Part shown: positions 34,464 to 45,863 of the stretch, in pieces
How the letters are laid out: each line of letters opens with the position of its first letter
Position numbering within the stretch: position 1 is the first letter of the stretch
From: Neoarius graeffei
Lineage: Eukaryota > Chordata > Actinopteri > Siluriformes > Ariidae
Direction of reading: 5' to 3'
Assembly: GCF_027579695.1 (NCBI RefSeq)
Contig: NC_083587.1
Coordinates: 8,292,501-8,356,500 of the forward strand
DNA length: 64,000 nt
The notes under the pieces: generated by a model
Told to the model about the DNA's origin: nothing
Databases searched by the model: none
The model's input: the letters and a program-made list of their open reading frames with translations, nothing else
Made by a program: the position numbers and the translations under genes

Positions 34464-36258
34464 AAATTATGTTCTTCATGGATGACTTCAGAGCCTTCAT
34501 GGATGACATGACTATTACAACAAAGTCTGCTCCTGAAGGAAGATGGATGCTGGAGGACATTGTCAGACTGATGACATGGTCGAAGATGAAGTTTAAGGGA
34601 TCCGAGTCTAGAAGCCTGGTTTTCAAGAAAGGCAAAGTTCAGGACAGCTTCAAATTCAGGATAGATGGTGAAGACATTCTGACAGTTTCTGAGAAGCCAG
34701 TCAAGAGCCTTGGCAAGTGGTTCAACAGCACACTGACAGACAAGGAGAGTATCTTTCAGATGAGACAACAAGCTGAAGAATGGATGTGCACTGTTGATAA
34801 AAGCAGTCTACCCAGGAAGTACAAGGCTTGGTGTTACCAGCATGGGGTGCTTCCAAGACTCCCCTGGCCATTACTGGTGTATAACAACTCCACATCTTCT
34901 GTAGAAACTATGGAGAGGATGATCAACAGATACATCAGACGATGGCTGGGACTTCCCAGAAGTTTTTCCATCATTGGGCTTTACAGTACCAGTAGTAAGC
35001 TTCAATTACCACTATCATCACAGAGGAATTCAAGGTGACCAAGGTACACCAGGTGATGATGCTGAGGGAAAGCACAGATGAGAAAGTTAAGAAAGCAGGA
35101 ATAGAGGTGCCCACCGGTCATAAGTGGCGAGCAGACCAAGATGTGAAGGATGCCGAAGAACGTCTCTGATATAGCAACATCATTGGTACAGTCAGGACAG
35201 GACAGCTTGGGCTTGGATGTGTTACTAGGCCAAGCTGGAAGACAGCAACACCAACCCAGAGCAGAGAGATGGTCCAAAAAGAGGTTCGCCAAGTAGAAGA
35301 GGAGGCATGCCAGACAAGAGCAGTTGCAAAAGAAACAGGGAGGTTGGTTATGTTGGAAGGTACACGTAATCAGATGCTTTCATGGAGCATCCTTTGGCAT
35401 ATGGAAGACAGTTGTATAGCCTTCTTGTTAAGGTCCACTTATGACACACTTCCAACTCCAACTAACTTGAAGACATGGGGTCTGACAGATAACCCCACCT
35501 GCAAGTTATGTGGTGAACCTGTGAGCCTGGAACATATCCTGTGCTCCTGCAACACAGCACTACTGAGTGAAACAGTCACAGTCATTGAAATGGCCAGAAG
35601 GAAGGTCCACCACAGAACCAAGGGGCCCACCTTAATTAAGTTTATAAAAGAGGGGGCTAATCCAGTGACTAGTGCCACCAAAGGAACTGGGATCCTTCCA
35701 ACAGCACAAGACTGGGAGTTGAAGGTGGATCTGAAAGAACAACTGAAGTTTCCTTTAGACATCGCCACAAGGCAAAGACCAGATGCGCTGCTGTTTTCAA
35801 GGTCAACAAAGCAGCTTATGGTGCTTGAACTGACTGTACCATGGGAAGAAAGCACTGAAGAGGTGCACGAGAGGAAGTGGGGTAAATACCAGCTGCTACC
35901 AGAAGAGTGCCAGCAGAAAGGATGGAAGATGTGGAACCTGCTGGTAGAAGTAGTGTGCAGAGGATTTGTTGGTCAATCCTTGTGGAAAGCACTCAGCATC
36001 CTGGGCATCACAGGATCAACCCGCAGGAAAGCCATATCTGACATCAGTAGACAGACTGAGTCAGCCTCTCACTGGTTGTGGGTTAAGAGAAAACAGTGAT
36101 GGGAGAGCTCACAGTTCCAGGTTGAGTAAACTAACTCAGTTGGTGCACCTCTGGAGGACGTAGTGGGTAGCGCCAAAACGTCTGATGAAGTAGATACCCA
36201 CCTGATGATGGAACTGACTGCAGTGCCTCACCACTGTTTGGCTCTTTTCTGATTATAC
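34464..36258 (+). mobile_element. RLE-type LINE (R2/NeSL group), 5' truncated
   Basis: A fragment holding the end of an RT, a CCHC knuckle and a restriction-like endonuclease, in the order of R2/R4/NeSL/Utopia elements. It lies inside the satellite; the same satellite text continues on both sides. The sense strand ends near 36250 without a clear poly-A. Confidence 0.8.
34469..36099 (+). pseudogene. RT and restriction-like endonuclease protein fragment
   Basis: 34469-35038 starts at the RT catalytic motif C region (FFMDDFRAFMDDMTITTKS; FMDDM stands in the place of xADD) followed by WSKMKFKGSESRSLV and the thumb. 35269-36099 has the CCHC knuckle CKLCGEPVSLEHILCSC and the endonuclease motif RPDALLFS...VLELTVPWEE (PD...E), then a C-terminal basic tail. 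The two are joined by a frame change near 35010 and a TGA near 35167. Everything before motif C is missing through 5' truncation. The element uses a restriction-like rather than an APE endonuclease, so it belongs to the site-specific LINE group. Confidence 0.8.
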
Positions 36259-36530
36259 ACATTAATTTGAATTACTTTCTTTCTGTTCCTTTCAGATTAA
36301 TTTGAATTAATTGTGATCCTGATATTTATTTGAATTACTTCCTGGGTTTCTAATATTTATTTGAATTTATGATTGCTGCTGTAACATAAATTTGAATTAA
36401 TAGTCATTTTATTATTTTAATTTGAATAATTTCCAGATTAATGACACTAATTTGAATCACTTCCTGATTCTGTCACATTCATTTGAATTCCTTCTTGGTC
36501 ATTTGACATGGATTTGAATTACAGGACTTA
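36259..36530. repeat. AT-rich 31-bp satellite, right block
   Basis: Eight or so degenerate units with TTTGAATTACTT-like cores. A stretch starting ATTGCTGCTGTAACATAAA repeats the order of the left block (ATTGCTGCTTGAACATAAA), which shows a higher-order repeat. Confidence 0.75.
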
Positions 36531-36642
36531 AACAGAAAACTCTATGGTTCAAACAGGACTTAAGCAGAAAACCCTATGGTTCAAGCATTCCGAATCTAGG
36601 GCATTATTCACGAAGCCAACTGAAATGGGGTTCTTGAATAAT

Positions 36643-39600
36643 GCCTGATCTAATACTAACATTCGTGTTAAATGTAGAAAATATAGTCACACTTCCACAG
36701 TCTGAAGTTATCTCAGATCATGATCTCATCTCATTCAATCTATGTCTGAGTAATAATATATGCACCTCACCACGCCACTGTATTAAACGTACATTCACTT
36801 CAACTACTCCACAGAGCTTTATAAACGATCTCCCAGAGTTATCAACATTGATTGGGTCACTGTCAGCCCCTGCAGAACTTGATCAGGCAACTGAATGCTT
36901 AGAGTCAACATTCCGCCATACCTTAGATAATGTAGCTCCTCTAAAAAGGAAAATGGTCAGAGACAAAAAAATTAGCACCTGGTATAATGATGGCACTCAC
37001 ACATTAAAACAGACCACTCGAAAATTGGAACGTAAATGGCGTCAAACAAAATTGGTAGTGTTCAAATTAGCGTGGAAGGAGAGCTTCCTGAAGTATAGAA
37101 AAGCTCTTAGTGCTGCGAGATCAACATATCTCTCCTCCCTAATAGAAGATAACAAAAATAATCCTAGATTCCTATTTAATACTGTTGCAAAATTAACCCA
37201 GAATAAGTCCACTATAGACACATGCACACCTGCAGTATGTAGTAGCAACGGCTTCATGAATTTTTTAATGACAAAATTGAGAATATCTGACAAAAAATTC
37301 AAACTACTGATTTAAGGTCAGATAATGAAAGTGACCTTGTAGTTAACCATATAACACTATCAGATCATCAATTAGAATGTTTTACTCCCCTTAAAGAAAC
37401 TGAATTACTTTCATTAATCTCGGCATCAAAAGCCTCAGCTTGTGTACTAGATCCCTTACCTACACGTCTATTCAAGCAGATAATACCTGAAGTAATTGAA
37501 CCGCTTCTAAAAATAATAAATTCTTCTCTCACGATTGGCTATGTACCCAAATCCTTTAAACTAGCAGTTATCAAACCCCTGATTAAAAAACCTCACCTTG
37601 ATCCCTGTCAGCTGTCCAATTATAGGCCAATATCAAACCTCCCCTTTATCTCGAAGATCCTTGAAAAAGCTGTGGCACAGTAGTTTTGCTCATATTTACA
37701 TAGGAATAACATCCATGAAATGTATCAGTCAGGATTTAGACCTAATCACAGCACAGAAACAGCTTTTGTTAAAGTAGTAAACGACCTACTGTTGGCGTCT
37801 GATCAGGGCAGTGTCTTGCTGCTTGTGTTGCTTGACCTTAATGCAGCATTTGATACCATTGATCATTCCATTCTTCTGAATAGACTAGAAAACGTTGTGG
37901 GAGTTAGAGGAACGGCCCTCTCCTGGCTCAGGTCTTATTTAACTGATTGTTATCAGTATGTTGATATAAATGGTGATATTTCTAGATGTACTGAGGTAAA
38001 GTTTGGTATTCCACAAGGTTCTGTCTTGGGTCCACTGCTTTTTTCTTTATATATGTTCCCTCTGGGTAATATTATTCATAAACATTGTATTAGTTTCCAC
38101 TGTTATGCTGATGACTCACAGTTGTATGTTTCTGCAAAACCTGATGAGAGACACCAGCTTAATAGAACTGAGGAATGTGTGAAGGACATTAGACACTGGA
38201 TGCTTATTAACTTCCTTCTGCTTAACTCTGGAGCAATTCCAGCGTTATGGACGTGACACTTGAACTCAAAATGGCAACAAATGACCCAGTGCATGCTTTA
38301 TTGTCTCCCAGTATTTAAACAGGTGTTGCATATTTTAAGGCTGTACCATACTGGAGAAGTGATAGAACAAGAACAATTCCCATAGTACATCTAGGGCATG
38401 CCAGAAAATGCCAATAAAAGATACGTTATGGATGTGACAGAAAAAGTATCACTTTTCTTGGGTGACTGTACATTTTTATCAAACTCTGTGAAATTGTAAA
38501 CCTAATGTCGAAATGGAGATATCCATTTGATAGAGGGGTCCAAGGTGAATATTAAAAAAATCTTTGTTTAAAATATTTTGTATTTCATGCAGAGTTTCGG
38601 AAGGAAAAGTCAGCGTTATGGATGTGACGAAATTCCGTTATGGATGTGACGCGTCTGAAATAGACATGGCATATGTTTAGAAAATCAGCAATTTAACCAC
38701 CATAACCCTTTGAAAAACTCTCTAAATATCAGCTAAAACTATCAAAGTTCTTAAATAATATTTAGGATGGCTATTGTTTTGCTGTTTTGTGGATTTTAGC
38801 ATACATTTCTGTGGCTTGTGGCAATAATATAGAATTGTACATGATCAAAGTTGATTTTAGCTTGAGTTTTACATTATAAGAAAGAAAGACTGACAGTGAC
38901 ATATTAGGTTGGTTACAAATTGGTTCAACTTATTCACATCTGTAAAATACAGGCTTAGGTGATATCTCTGGGAGTGGTTTTGATGTATTACATGTTGCTT
39001 TATTTTTGCATGGTGAGGTTGACATTTACATGGAATTGCCCTCTGACAAGACTGAAGTACTTGTACTAGGACCACATGCAGCTAGAAGTAAGTTTTCTGA
39101 TTACACAGTAACTCTGGATGGCCTTTCTGTTTCTTCAGGTGCAGCAGTAAAAGACCTCAGAGTTATTGACCCCAGTCTTTCATTCGAAACTCACATTGAT
39201 AACATTACCCAGATAGCTTTCTTTCATCTCAGAAATACTGCTAAGATAAGAAATTTAATGTTACTACATGATGCGGAAAAAACTAGTTCATGTTTTTGTT
39301 ACCTCCAGGTTGGATTATTGTCATGCCTTACTGTCTGGATGTTCCAAGAAGTGCATAAACAATTTTCAGTTAGTTCAAAATGCAGCAGCAAGAGTCCTTA
39401 CTAGAACTAGAAAATATGACCACATCACCCCTGTCTTATCCACACTACATTGGCTCCCAATCAAATTTCGTATTCATTATAATGTACTACTATTGACCTT
39501 TAAAGCACTGAATGGTCTCACATCACAGTACCTGAGTGAACTTCTGCTCCTCTATGACCCGCCACGCCTACTTGGATCAAAAGGTGCAGGCTATCTGCTG

Positions 39601-39759
39601 GTACCTCCCATAGTGAAGGCTACATCAGGGGGCAGAGTTTTTTCTTACAAAGCCCCACAGTTATGGAACAGCCTTCCAAGTAGTGTTCAGGAATCAGACA
39701 CAGTCTCAGTGTTTAAGTCTAGGCTGAAAACATATCTGTTTAGTCAAGCCTTTTGTTAA
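36643..39759 (+). pseudogene. LINE ORF2 copy 2, broken
   Basis: 36643-37315 has the endonuclease end (VISDHDLISFNL) and linker. 37720-38230 has RT motifs [27 protein letters not shown] (here the usual FDTIDH), [12 protein letters not shown] and YADDSQLYVS. After the insert, 39040-39759 carries the C-terminus (LVQNAAARVLTRTRK, SLPSSVQESDTVSVF). A TAG near 37681 and a few frame changes are visible. It is closer to an intact motif A than copy 1. Confidence 0.82.
38231..39042. mobile_element. Unclassified 0.8-kb non-autonomous element
   Basis: It interrupts the RT between codons that are adjacent in copy 1 (CTTAACTCTG | ACAA). CTCTG appears on both sides, so a 5-bp duplication is likely. The ends are weakly inverted (GAGCAATTCCA against TGGAATTGCC). 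The word GTTATGGATGTGAC or a near copy occurs four times inside. No coding frame. Confidence 0.65.
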
Positions 39760-41202
39760 TGGTGTTTATGAGGTAAAGGTGTAGATCTGGAGGGTCCTCA
39801 GACATGGTGTTTTGGTAAACTGGGATGTATGGATGCTGTCAGTCCCCACTCGCTTGCTCACTCGAGTTTGTTGACAGTGTAGTGGCTGGCTGCTTTATGT
39901 TCTGGGACTCCATCATGCCTGTATTACCTTCTGGCTCTCCCCTTTTAGTTATGCTGTCATTAGTTAGTTGCCGAAGTCGCTGCTTGTACTCAGTGCAATA
40001 TGTATACTGTTCCTACTTATTCAGGTGACATTGGGCATACCCAACAACCTGTGTTTTTCTCTCAGTTCCCTCCCCCCCCAAATCTGTCCCTCTGAGTTAC
40101 ATGTCGGTCCTGGGATCGAGATGCTGAATCTCTTCTGCTCCTCGGACCTGCCTGATCCATCCTGGTGCCCTGTGTCTGGTTGGAGTCTCATCGCATCACT
40201 CCTGTGGAGGGTGGGCCCCATATGGACAGTTGGGGGTCGCGCCTGGAGGACGCTCTGGACTCTTACAGTGGTGCTTTTGTGGCTGGGGACTGCAGTTGAC
40301 TTGATTACTTTAGGACTGCAGTTGACTTGTTGACTTTGGGACTGTGGTTGTTGTGAACAGTTTTGCACTCGGGTCTCCGTCGGTGGGGGGGTTTATAGCA
40401 TCAGCAAAGCTGACTTTATGTTCGGACTGTTAATGTTATAGTCATGTTGTCTGTTGTTGCCCGGATGGGGGTGGGTTCCCTTTTGAGTCTGGTTCCTCTC
40501 GAGGTTTCTTCGTCATGTCATCTGAGGGAGTTTTTCCTTGCCATCTTTGCCACAGGCGTGCTCGTTGGGGATAGATTAGAGATAAAATTAGCTCATATTT
40601 TAAGTCGTTCAAATTCTGTAAAGCTGCTTTGTGACAATGTTTATTGTTAAAAGTGCTATACAAATAAACTTGACTTGACTTTCAGGAAATGCACCTTCCA
40701 AGAGCAATCCTATTCAGCCATGTACCAGAAGAGGGAAATTGGAGGGTCTTGGATGCAGATCATGAATGCAAAATTCCAAGTTCCTTCTACTTAATACTGG
40801 CTTCCTTTGCATTCTTCGTCTCATCCTGGGACTTGAGCATGTCTCAGTAAAATAAACAAACACATTAATAAATAAGTAAATAAATGAATGACTGATAAAC
40901 TTAAAGTCTTCTGGGCAAATGCTGATATTTTTAAAATATTTCCTTTTATTGTGAAGGATAATGTTTATGTCCAATTTATCATAGAATTAACTGAGATGAG
41001 ACTGAACTGGCTGCATCAACTGCTAAACTGGCTGTTTTGCAGGCCTCAGATCTGTAAAGTTCTTCTCAAGCACCCTCAGATGGCATGAACTCCTATCTCG
41101 AAAGGGAAAAATGGAAATGGCAATCCATCAACATCTTAAATCCTATAGATAGTTTTCACTGATGTCACGGCATTCCAGGGAACGCCCTCCAGCCGCCGTC
41201 TT

Positions 41203-41475
41203 GTGGGTCTAACAAAATGGACCATCGCCATAACCGGCTACGTTATCTCGGACGAATTTATGAAGTTATATAGTCAGTTTTCTAAAATAAAGATCAATGT
41301 TGGCAAAATCAAGCAAACAGAAGTATATAGATACATTAGACGACATCTCACGACAACGGTATGCAGCCAAACTGGCCTTGATTGGGGGAATTGACCCCTA
41401 CGAAGTGGACAAAGATGCATTTTCAAGTGACTGTGCAGGGCTACCAAAGCCTGAAACTGACTTCATCAAACTTTA
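41203..41475 (+). pseudogene. First exon of a YqaJ/SWIM-type protein, frame-broken
   Basis: FMKLYSQFSKIKINVGKIKQ and TEVYRYIRRHLTT lie in one frame, and YAAKLALIGGIDPYEVDKDAF in the next, so at least one indel lies near 41355. Fish proteins with this text continue into SWIM and YqaJ-like nuclease regions; none of that is here. Family assignment rests on remembered similarity of the 'LIGGIDPYE' block. Confidence 0.5.
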
Positions 41476-41540
41476 AAGGCTGTCTGATATATACAACTTT
41501 ATATATTCTAGCATTAAATAGACTGTTGAATGTTATGCAT

Positions 41541-41965
41541 TGGGATGCAAACAGCGCGCCTTTTGGCGGATGCCGCCTTTTTCACGGCAAATCCGATTTT
41601 TTTTGGGGGGGGGGCGTTGGAGTGTCTGATTATAATTTCAAAGTAAATTCTGTATTAAAATTACTAAATAAGCAAATCCGTTACAGTCCATGAAACAGGA
41701 AGTATAAGGATGAGAAAAAAAACAGTTTAAATCAGAAAGCTGCGCACATGTGCGCAGCTTTCCGATTTAAACTGTTTTTTTCTCATCCTTATACTTCCTA
41801 TGTTTCATGGACTGTAACGGATTTGCTTATTTAGAAATTTAATACAGAATTTACTTTGAAATTATAATCAGACACTCCAACGCCCCCCCTAAAAAAAAAA
41901 TCGGATCTGCGCGATTCAGCCATGAAAAGGCAGCATCCGTCAAAAGGCGCACTGTTTGCATCCCA
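41541..41965. repeat. Near-perfect 425-bp palindrome (fold-back MITE)
   Basis: The arms begin TGGGATGCAAACAGCGCGCC and end with its inverse. The centre is GCTGCGCACATGTGCGCAGC at about 41742-41761. The arms are about 210 bp with a few differences, mostly in the A and G runs. It is non-coding and probably a separate fold-back element inside the THAP element. Confidence 0.85.
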
Positions 41966-42161
41966 TAGACCTAAAATGTTTTTCAAAAATGACCCTTGCG
42001 TGAGTGAAGTGACAAGTGTCAAATAGAAACGTGACAAACAAGCGATATTAAGTGTACATTACAATGTAAACGTACACTCAGCGGTTCCAGTTAGGCATTC
42101 TCCAGAGATTGTTTACATGATGTTTTGGTTTCCAAAAACAAACTTAAACACAATTGATTGC

Positions 42162-42392
42162 TTATTTAAACAACTTACCACTTATAAAATGATCGGAGCA
42201 GACTTTGCTGTATTTGGAAGGCTGATAATCCTTGCGGTTGATTCTCGCAAGCCATAGAGTTCTCCTTTGTATGCTGAGCTTCTTTGTTTGCTCACCTTCG
42301 TGCTCCCGTACAGTGGGAATTTCATAAAAGCTCCGCTTGACGTCATCATCTGACCTATTACGACAGCCGTGAATACAACAGGTGTGCACCAT
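42162..42392 (-). pseudogene. THAP-domain exon of the deleted transposon
   Basis: MVHTCCIHGCRNRSDDDV, then FYEIPTV, LWLARINRKD and CSDHFISG form a complete C2CH THAP finger (Cys, Cys, Trp, Cys, His) of about 76 residues with no stop. A splice donor is expected at its 3' end near 42165-42175 (AAGTGGTAAGTTG on the minus strand). THAP fingers bind element ends in P-like and related transposases. No DDE part is present. Confidence 0.75.
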
Positions 42393-43269
42393 TGCTAGCT
42401 TTAAATAGCCTGCTTGGGTTCTTTTGAAGACTTTGTACTTGCGCGTTACAATGTGTGCTCAGTGACCCGTATGGTAAGCTTGACCCACAAGATGGCCACC
42501 ACTAGGGAATCCCCGACTCTGTGACGTCATGTGAAAACTATCTATAGTGAAGGAATACAATCTGTGATTCTGGAAGCCAACAAAAAGTGTGATGAAGGGA
42601 TCATTTCCATCTAATGACCCACAATTACCAGATGTGCAAAGAAAGGAAATGGAACAGTGGTCTGAGGCTGCCTCAAAGCAGTGAGACAATCCCAATGAGC
42701 AACAGCAAGAAACCAATACTATGGGAACATTATAACAAATTTGTCGCCAGCCAACAATGGCACCAATGGAGGGTGAGCAGAGGCAATTCTCAAAGCAGCA
42801 AAGTGGTCAATATTCATCTAGTGACCTCCTTACCATCATGCACAGACAAAACGGCTGCATCTTGAGTGTGACAACAGTACATTGTCCCTGCCACCCCAAG
42901 AAATTCCCATATTTGAAAGGAATCCACTCCAGTAAAGGGCATTTATCAAAGCCTTTGAACAAGGAATGGAGCAAAAGGCAGGAAAGGCAGACTGCTTGTA
43001 CCATTTGGAGCAGTTTACAAGAGGACGACCACAAGAACTAGTGCGCAGCTGTCAGTAGATAGCTCCTGAACGAGGCTACAGTGCTCAGCAAAAATGAGTA
43101 CACCCCCTTTGAAAAGTAACATTTTAAACAATATTTCAATGAACACAATTTCCAAAATGTTGAAAAGACAAAGTTTAGTATAACATCAGTTTAACTTATA
43201 ACGGGAAAAAGTAAGGTTAATAATATAACTTAGATTACACATTTTTCAGTTTTACTCAAATTAGGGTGG

Positions 43270-44814
43270 TGCAAAAATGAGTACACCCCACAACAAAAAC
43301 GACTACATCTAGTACTTTGTATGGCCTCCATGATTTTTAATGACAGCACCAAGTCTTCTAGGCATGGAATGAACAAGTTAGCGACATTTTGCAACATCAA
43401 TCTTTTTCCATTCTTCAACAATGACCTCTTTTAATGACTGGATGCTGGATGGAGAGTGATGCTCAACTTGTCTCTTCAGGATTCCCCATAGGTGTTAGAT
43501 TGGGTTCAGATCAGGAGACATACTTGGCCACTGAATCACTTTCACCCTGTTCTTCTTCAGAAATCCAACAGTGGCCTTAGATGTGTGTTTAGTCATGTTG
43601 GAAAAGTGCATGACAACCAAGGGCATGGAGTGATGGGAAATGCAGCTCCCCGACACCAGCAGCACTCATGCAGGCCCACATAAGGACACTGCCACCACCA
43701 TGTTTCACTGTAGGCACCCTGCATTTTTCTTTGTATTCTTCACCTTTGTGACACCATACAGTTTTGAAGCCATCAGTTCCAAAAACTTTTATCTTGCTCT
43801 CATCACTCCAGAGTACAGAGTCCCAGTAGTCTTCATCATTGTCAGCATGGGCCCTGGAAAAATCTAGCTGGGCTTTTTTTGTGCCTGGGCTTTAGGAGAG
43901 GCTTCTTTCGTGGACGGCATCCATGCATGCCATTCCTCTGCACTGTACGCCGTATTGTGTCACGGGAAATAGTCACCCCAGTTTGGCTTTCTACTTCTTT
44001 AGATAACTGCAGTGAACTTGCATGCCAATTTTCTTCAACCCTTCTCATCAGAAGATGCTCCTGTTGAGGTGTTAACTTCCATGGATGACCTGGATGTCTC
44101 TGTTGCCCCTTTTCCACCAAAGCAGTTCCAGGGCTGGTTCGGGGCCAGTGCTTAGTTTGGAACTGGGTTTTCTGTTTCCACTGACAAAGAACTGGCTCTG
44201 GGGACAGAAAAACCGGTTCCAGGCTAGCACCAACTCTATGCTGGGCCAGAGGAAAGAACCACTTACGTCAGCGGGGGGGCAGAGTTGTTAAGACCAACAA
44301 CAATAACAAGACCGTGAAAGATCGCCATTTTTAAGCAACGAAAAGCAGCAGCTGTACAAACGTGAAGTCATCCATTATTATTATTGTTGTTGTTGTTGCC
44401 GCTGCTGCTTCTTCCGTGTTGTTTTTGCTTTGATATTCGCGCCAAGGTTTATGTAAACGTAGCGCCATAACTTCCGTATACAGCGACGTAACTGACGTAT
44501 ACAGCAACGTAATGACGTGGCTCCGCTTAGCACCGCGAGCGATGGAAAAGCAAACTGGTTCTCAGCTGGCTCGCAAGTTGAACGAGTTGTGAACCAGCAC
44601 CAGCACTGGCTCCGAACCAGCCCTGGAACTGATTTGGTGGAAAAGGGGTATGTGAGATGGTTGCAGTTCCATCTTTCTTAAATTTTTGTACCACTTTTTC
44701 TACAGTATTCTGACTGATAAGTAAAGCTTTGCTGATCTTCTTGTAGCCTTCACATTTGTGGTGTAAAGAAATTATTTTCTTTGGGGAATTCTGAAGAGAA
44801 AAGTTGAGCATCAC
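43270..44814 (-). pseudogene. Tc1 transposase, broken by a MITE
   Basis: 44814-44655 has the first HTH (IISLHHKCEGYKKISKALL, then NTVEKVVQKFKKDG). 44100-43842 has PWKLTPQQEHLLMRRVEEN and the second HTH ending RRTVQRNGMHGCRPRKKPLL. Catalytic text is degraded in 43840-43480. The C-terminus (EEWKKIDVAKCR-like, then HSMPRRLG) lies in the left inverted repeat. A 543-bp MITE splits the two N-terminal helices and several frame changes follow, so it is dead. Confidence 0.82.
44106..44648. mobile_element. MITE inside the Tc1
   Basis: Inverted ends CCCCTTTTCCACCAAA and TTTGGTGGAAAAGGGG, with inverted similarity continuing inward (GCAGTTCCAGGGCTGGTTCG). It is a common style of fish MITE. The target duplication is not clear and the superfamily is not assigned. 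Confidence 0.75.
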
Positions 44815-45863
44815 TCTCCATCCAGCATCCAGTCACTAAAAGAGGTCATTGTTGAAGAATGGAAAAAGATTGATGTTGCAAAATGTCACCAACTTGTTCA
44901 TTCCATGCCTAGAAGACTTGGTGCGGTCATTAAAAATCATGGAGGCCATACAAAGTACTAGATATAGTAGTTTTTGTTGTGGGGTGTACTCATTTTTGCA
45001 CCACCCTAATTTGAGTAAAACTAAAAAAAAAAAAAAAAAAAGTGTAATCTAAGTTATATTATTAACCTTACTTTCACGTTATAAATTAAACAGATGTTAT
45101 ATAAAACTTTGTCTCGTCAACATTTTGGAAATTGGTTTGTTTAAAATATTACTTTTCAAAGGGGGTGTACTCATTTACGCTGAGCACTGTATATAGTGGC
45201 AAGGGATCTTTTACAGGAATGCTTTGGGAATCCATAGAAAATTGCAACTGCCTATATGGAAAGAGCTCTGGCACGGCAAACAATAAAATCTGAGGATGTT
45301 AAATCACTTCGAGCCTACTCCTTATTCTTGCATGGTTGCTGTAAATGTAATAGAGGAGCTGCCATATGTGCAAGAGCAGGACATGCCAGTGAATATGAGG
45401 ACCATCATCTCAAAGTTATCTTTTAAGATGAGGGAGCAATGGAGGACTAAAGCACATGAAATAATGGAAACAAGTAACCATAGAGCTTGTTTCAGTGATC
45501 TGGTTACATTCATTGAACGACAAGTCAAAATTCTCTCCGATCCTTTGTTTGATGACATACAAGATCCATCATTTGGTGCCGTAGGGGAAAAGAATCCCAA
45601 CAAGTTTAAATTGCAGCCCAGGGATAGAATAAAAGGAAATATTGTCACCACAACAGTAACATCTATGGATTTGTCTGAGGGAGTTCTTGAACCAACTTCA
45701 GATTTAGAGACATCTAAAGGAGTTGAATGTCTTTGTTGTGCTTATAGTCACACTTTGGATGAGTGCAAGAAGTTTCAGAGAAAGGGGCACAAGGAAAAGA
45801 TAATCTTCCTGAAGGAAAGGGGAGTTTGCTTTGCACGTTTACATTCTGGGCTTCTGAGTCATA

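Larger units (their letters stand above)
36643..40680 (+). mobile_element. L2/CR1-group LINE, copy 2, 5' truncated
   Basis: The text starts in the endonuclease region (TGATCTAATACTAACATTC) and matches copy 1 to the 3' tail ATAAACTTGACTTGACT. It is interrupted at 38231-39042. A tandem 29-bp word (GACTTAAACAGAAAACTCT...) lies just before it at 36533-36590. Confidence 0.85.
41149..42541. mobile_element. THAP/YqaJ-type DNA transposon, internally deleted
   Basis: Inverted ends ATAGTTTTCACTGATGTCAC and GTGACGTCATGTGAAAACTAT, with CTATAG on both sides (41143-41148 and 42542-42547). Two first exons face inward: on the plus strand near the left end a piece reading FSKIKINVGKIKQTEVYRYI and then LIGGIDPYEVDKDAF in other frames, and on the minus strand a THAP exon. 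The plus-strand text is like fish proteins carrying SWIM/YqaJ regions. The middle has been lost and a palindrome (41541-41965) sits there. Confidence 0.7.
43079..45189 (-). mobile_element. Tc1-like transposon with very long inverted repeats
   Basis: Flanked by TA on both sides; the ends are CAGTGCTCAGC and inverse. The inverted repeats are about 390 bp (43079-43478 and 44803-45189), far beyond the usual 30-230 bp. A MITE (44106-44648) lies inside; without it the element is 1568 bp, normal for Tc1. Confidence 0.9.

Noticed and set aside
34448-34771. Minus-strand frame opposite the RLE LINE
   Set aside because: Antisense shadow of the RT frame.
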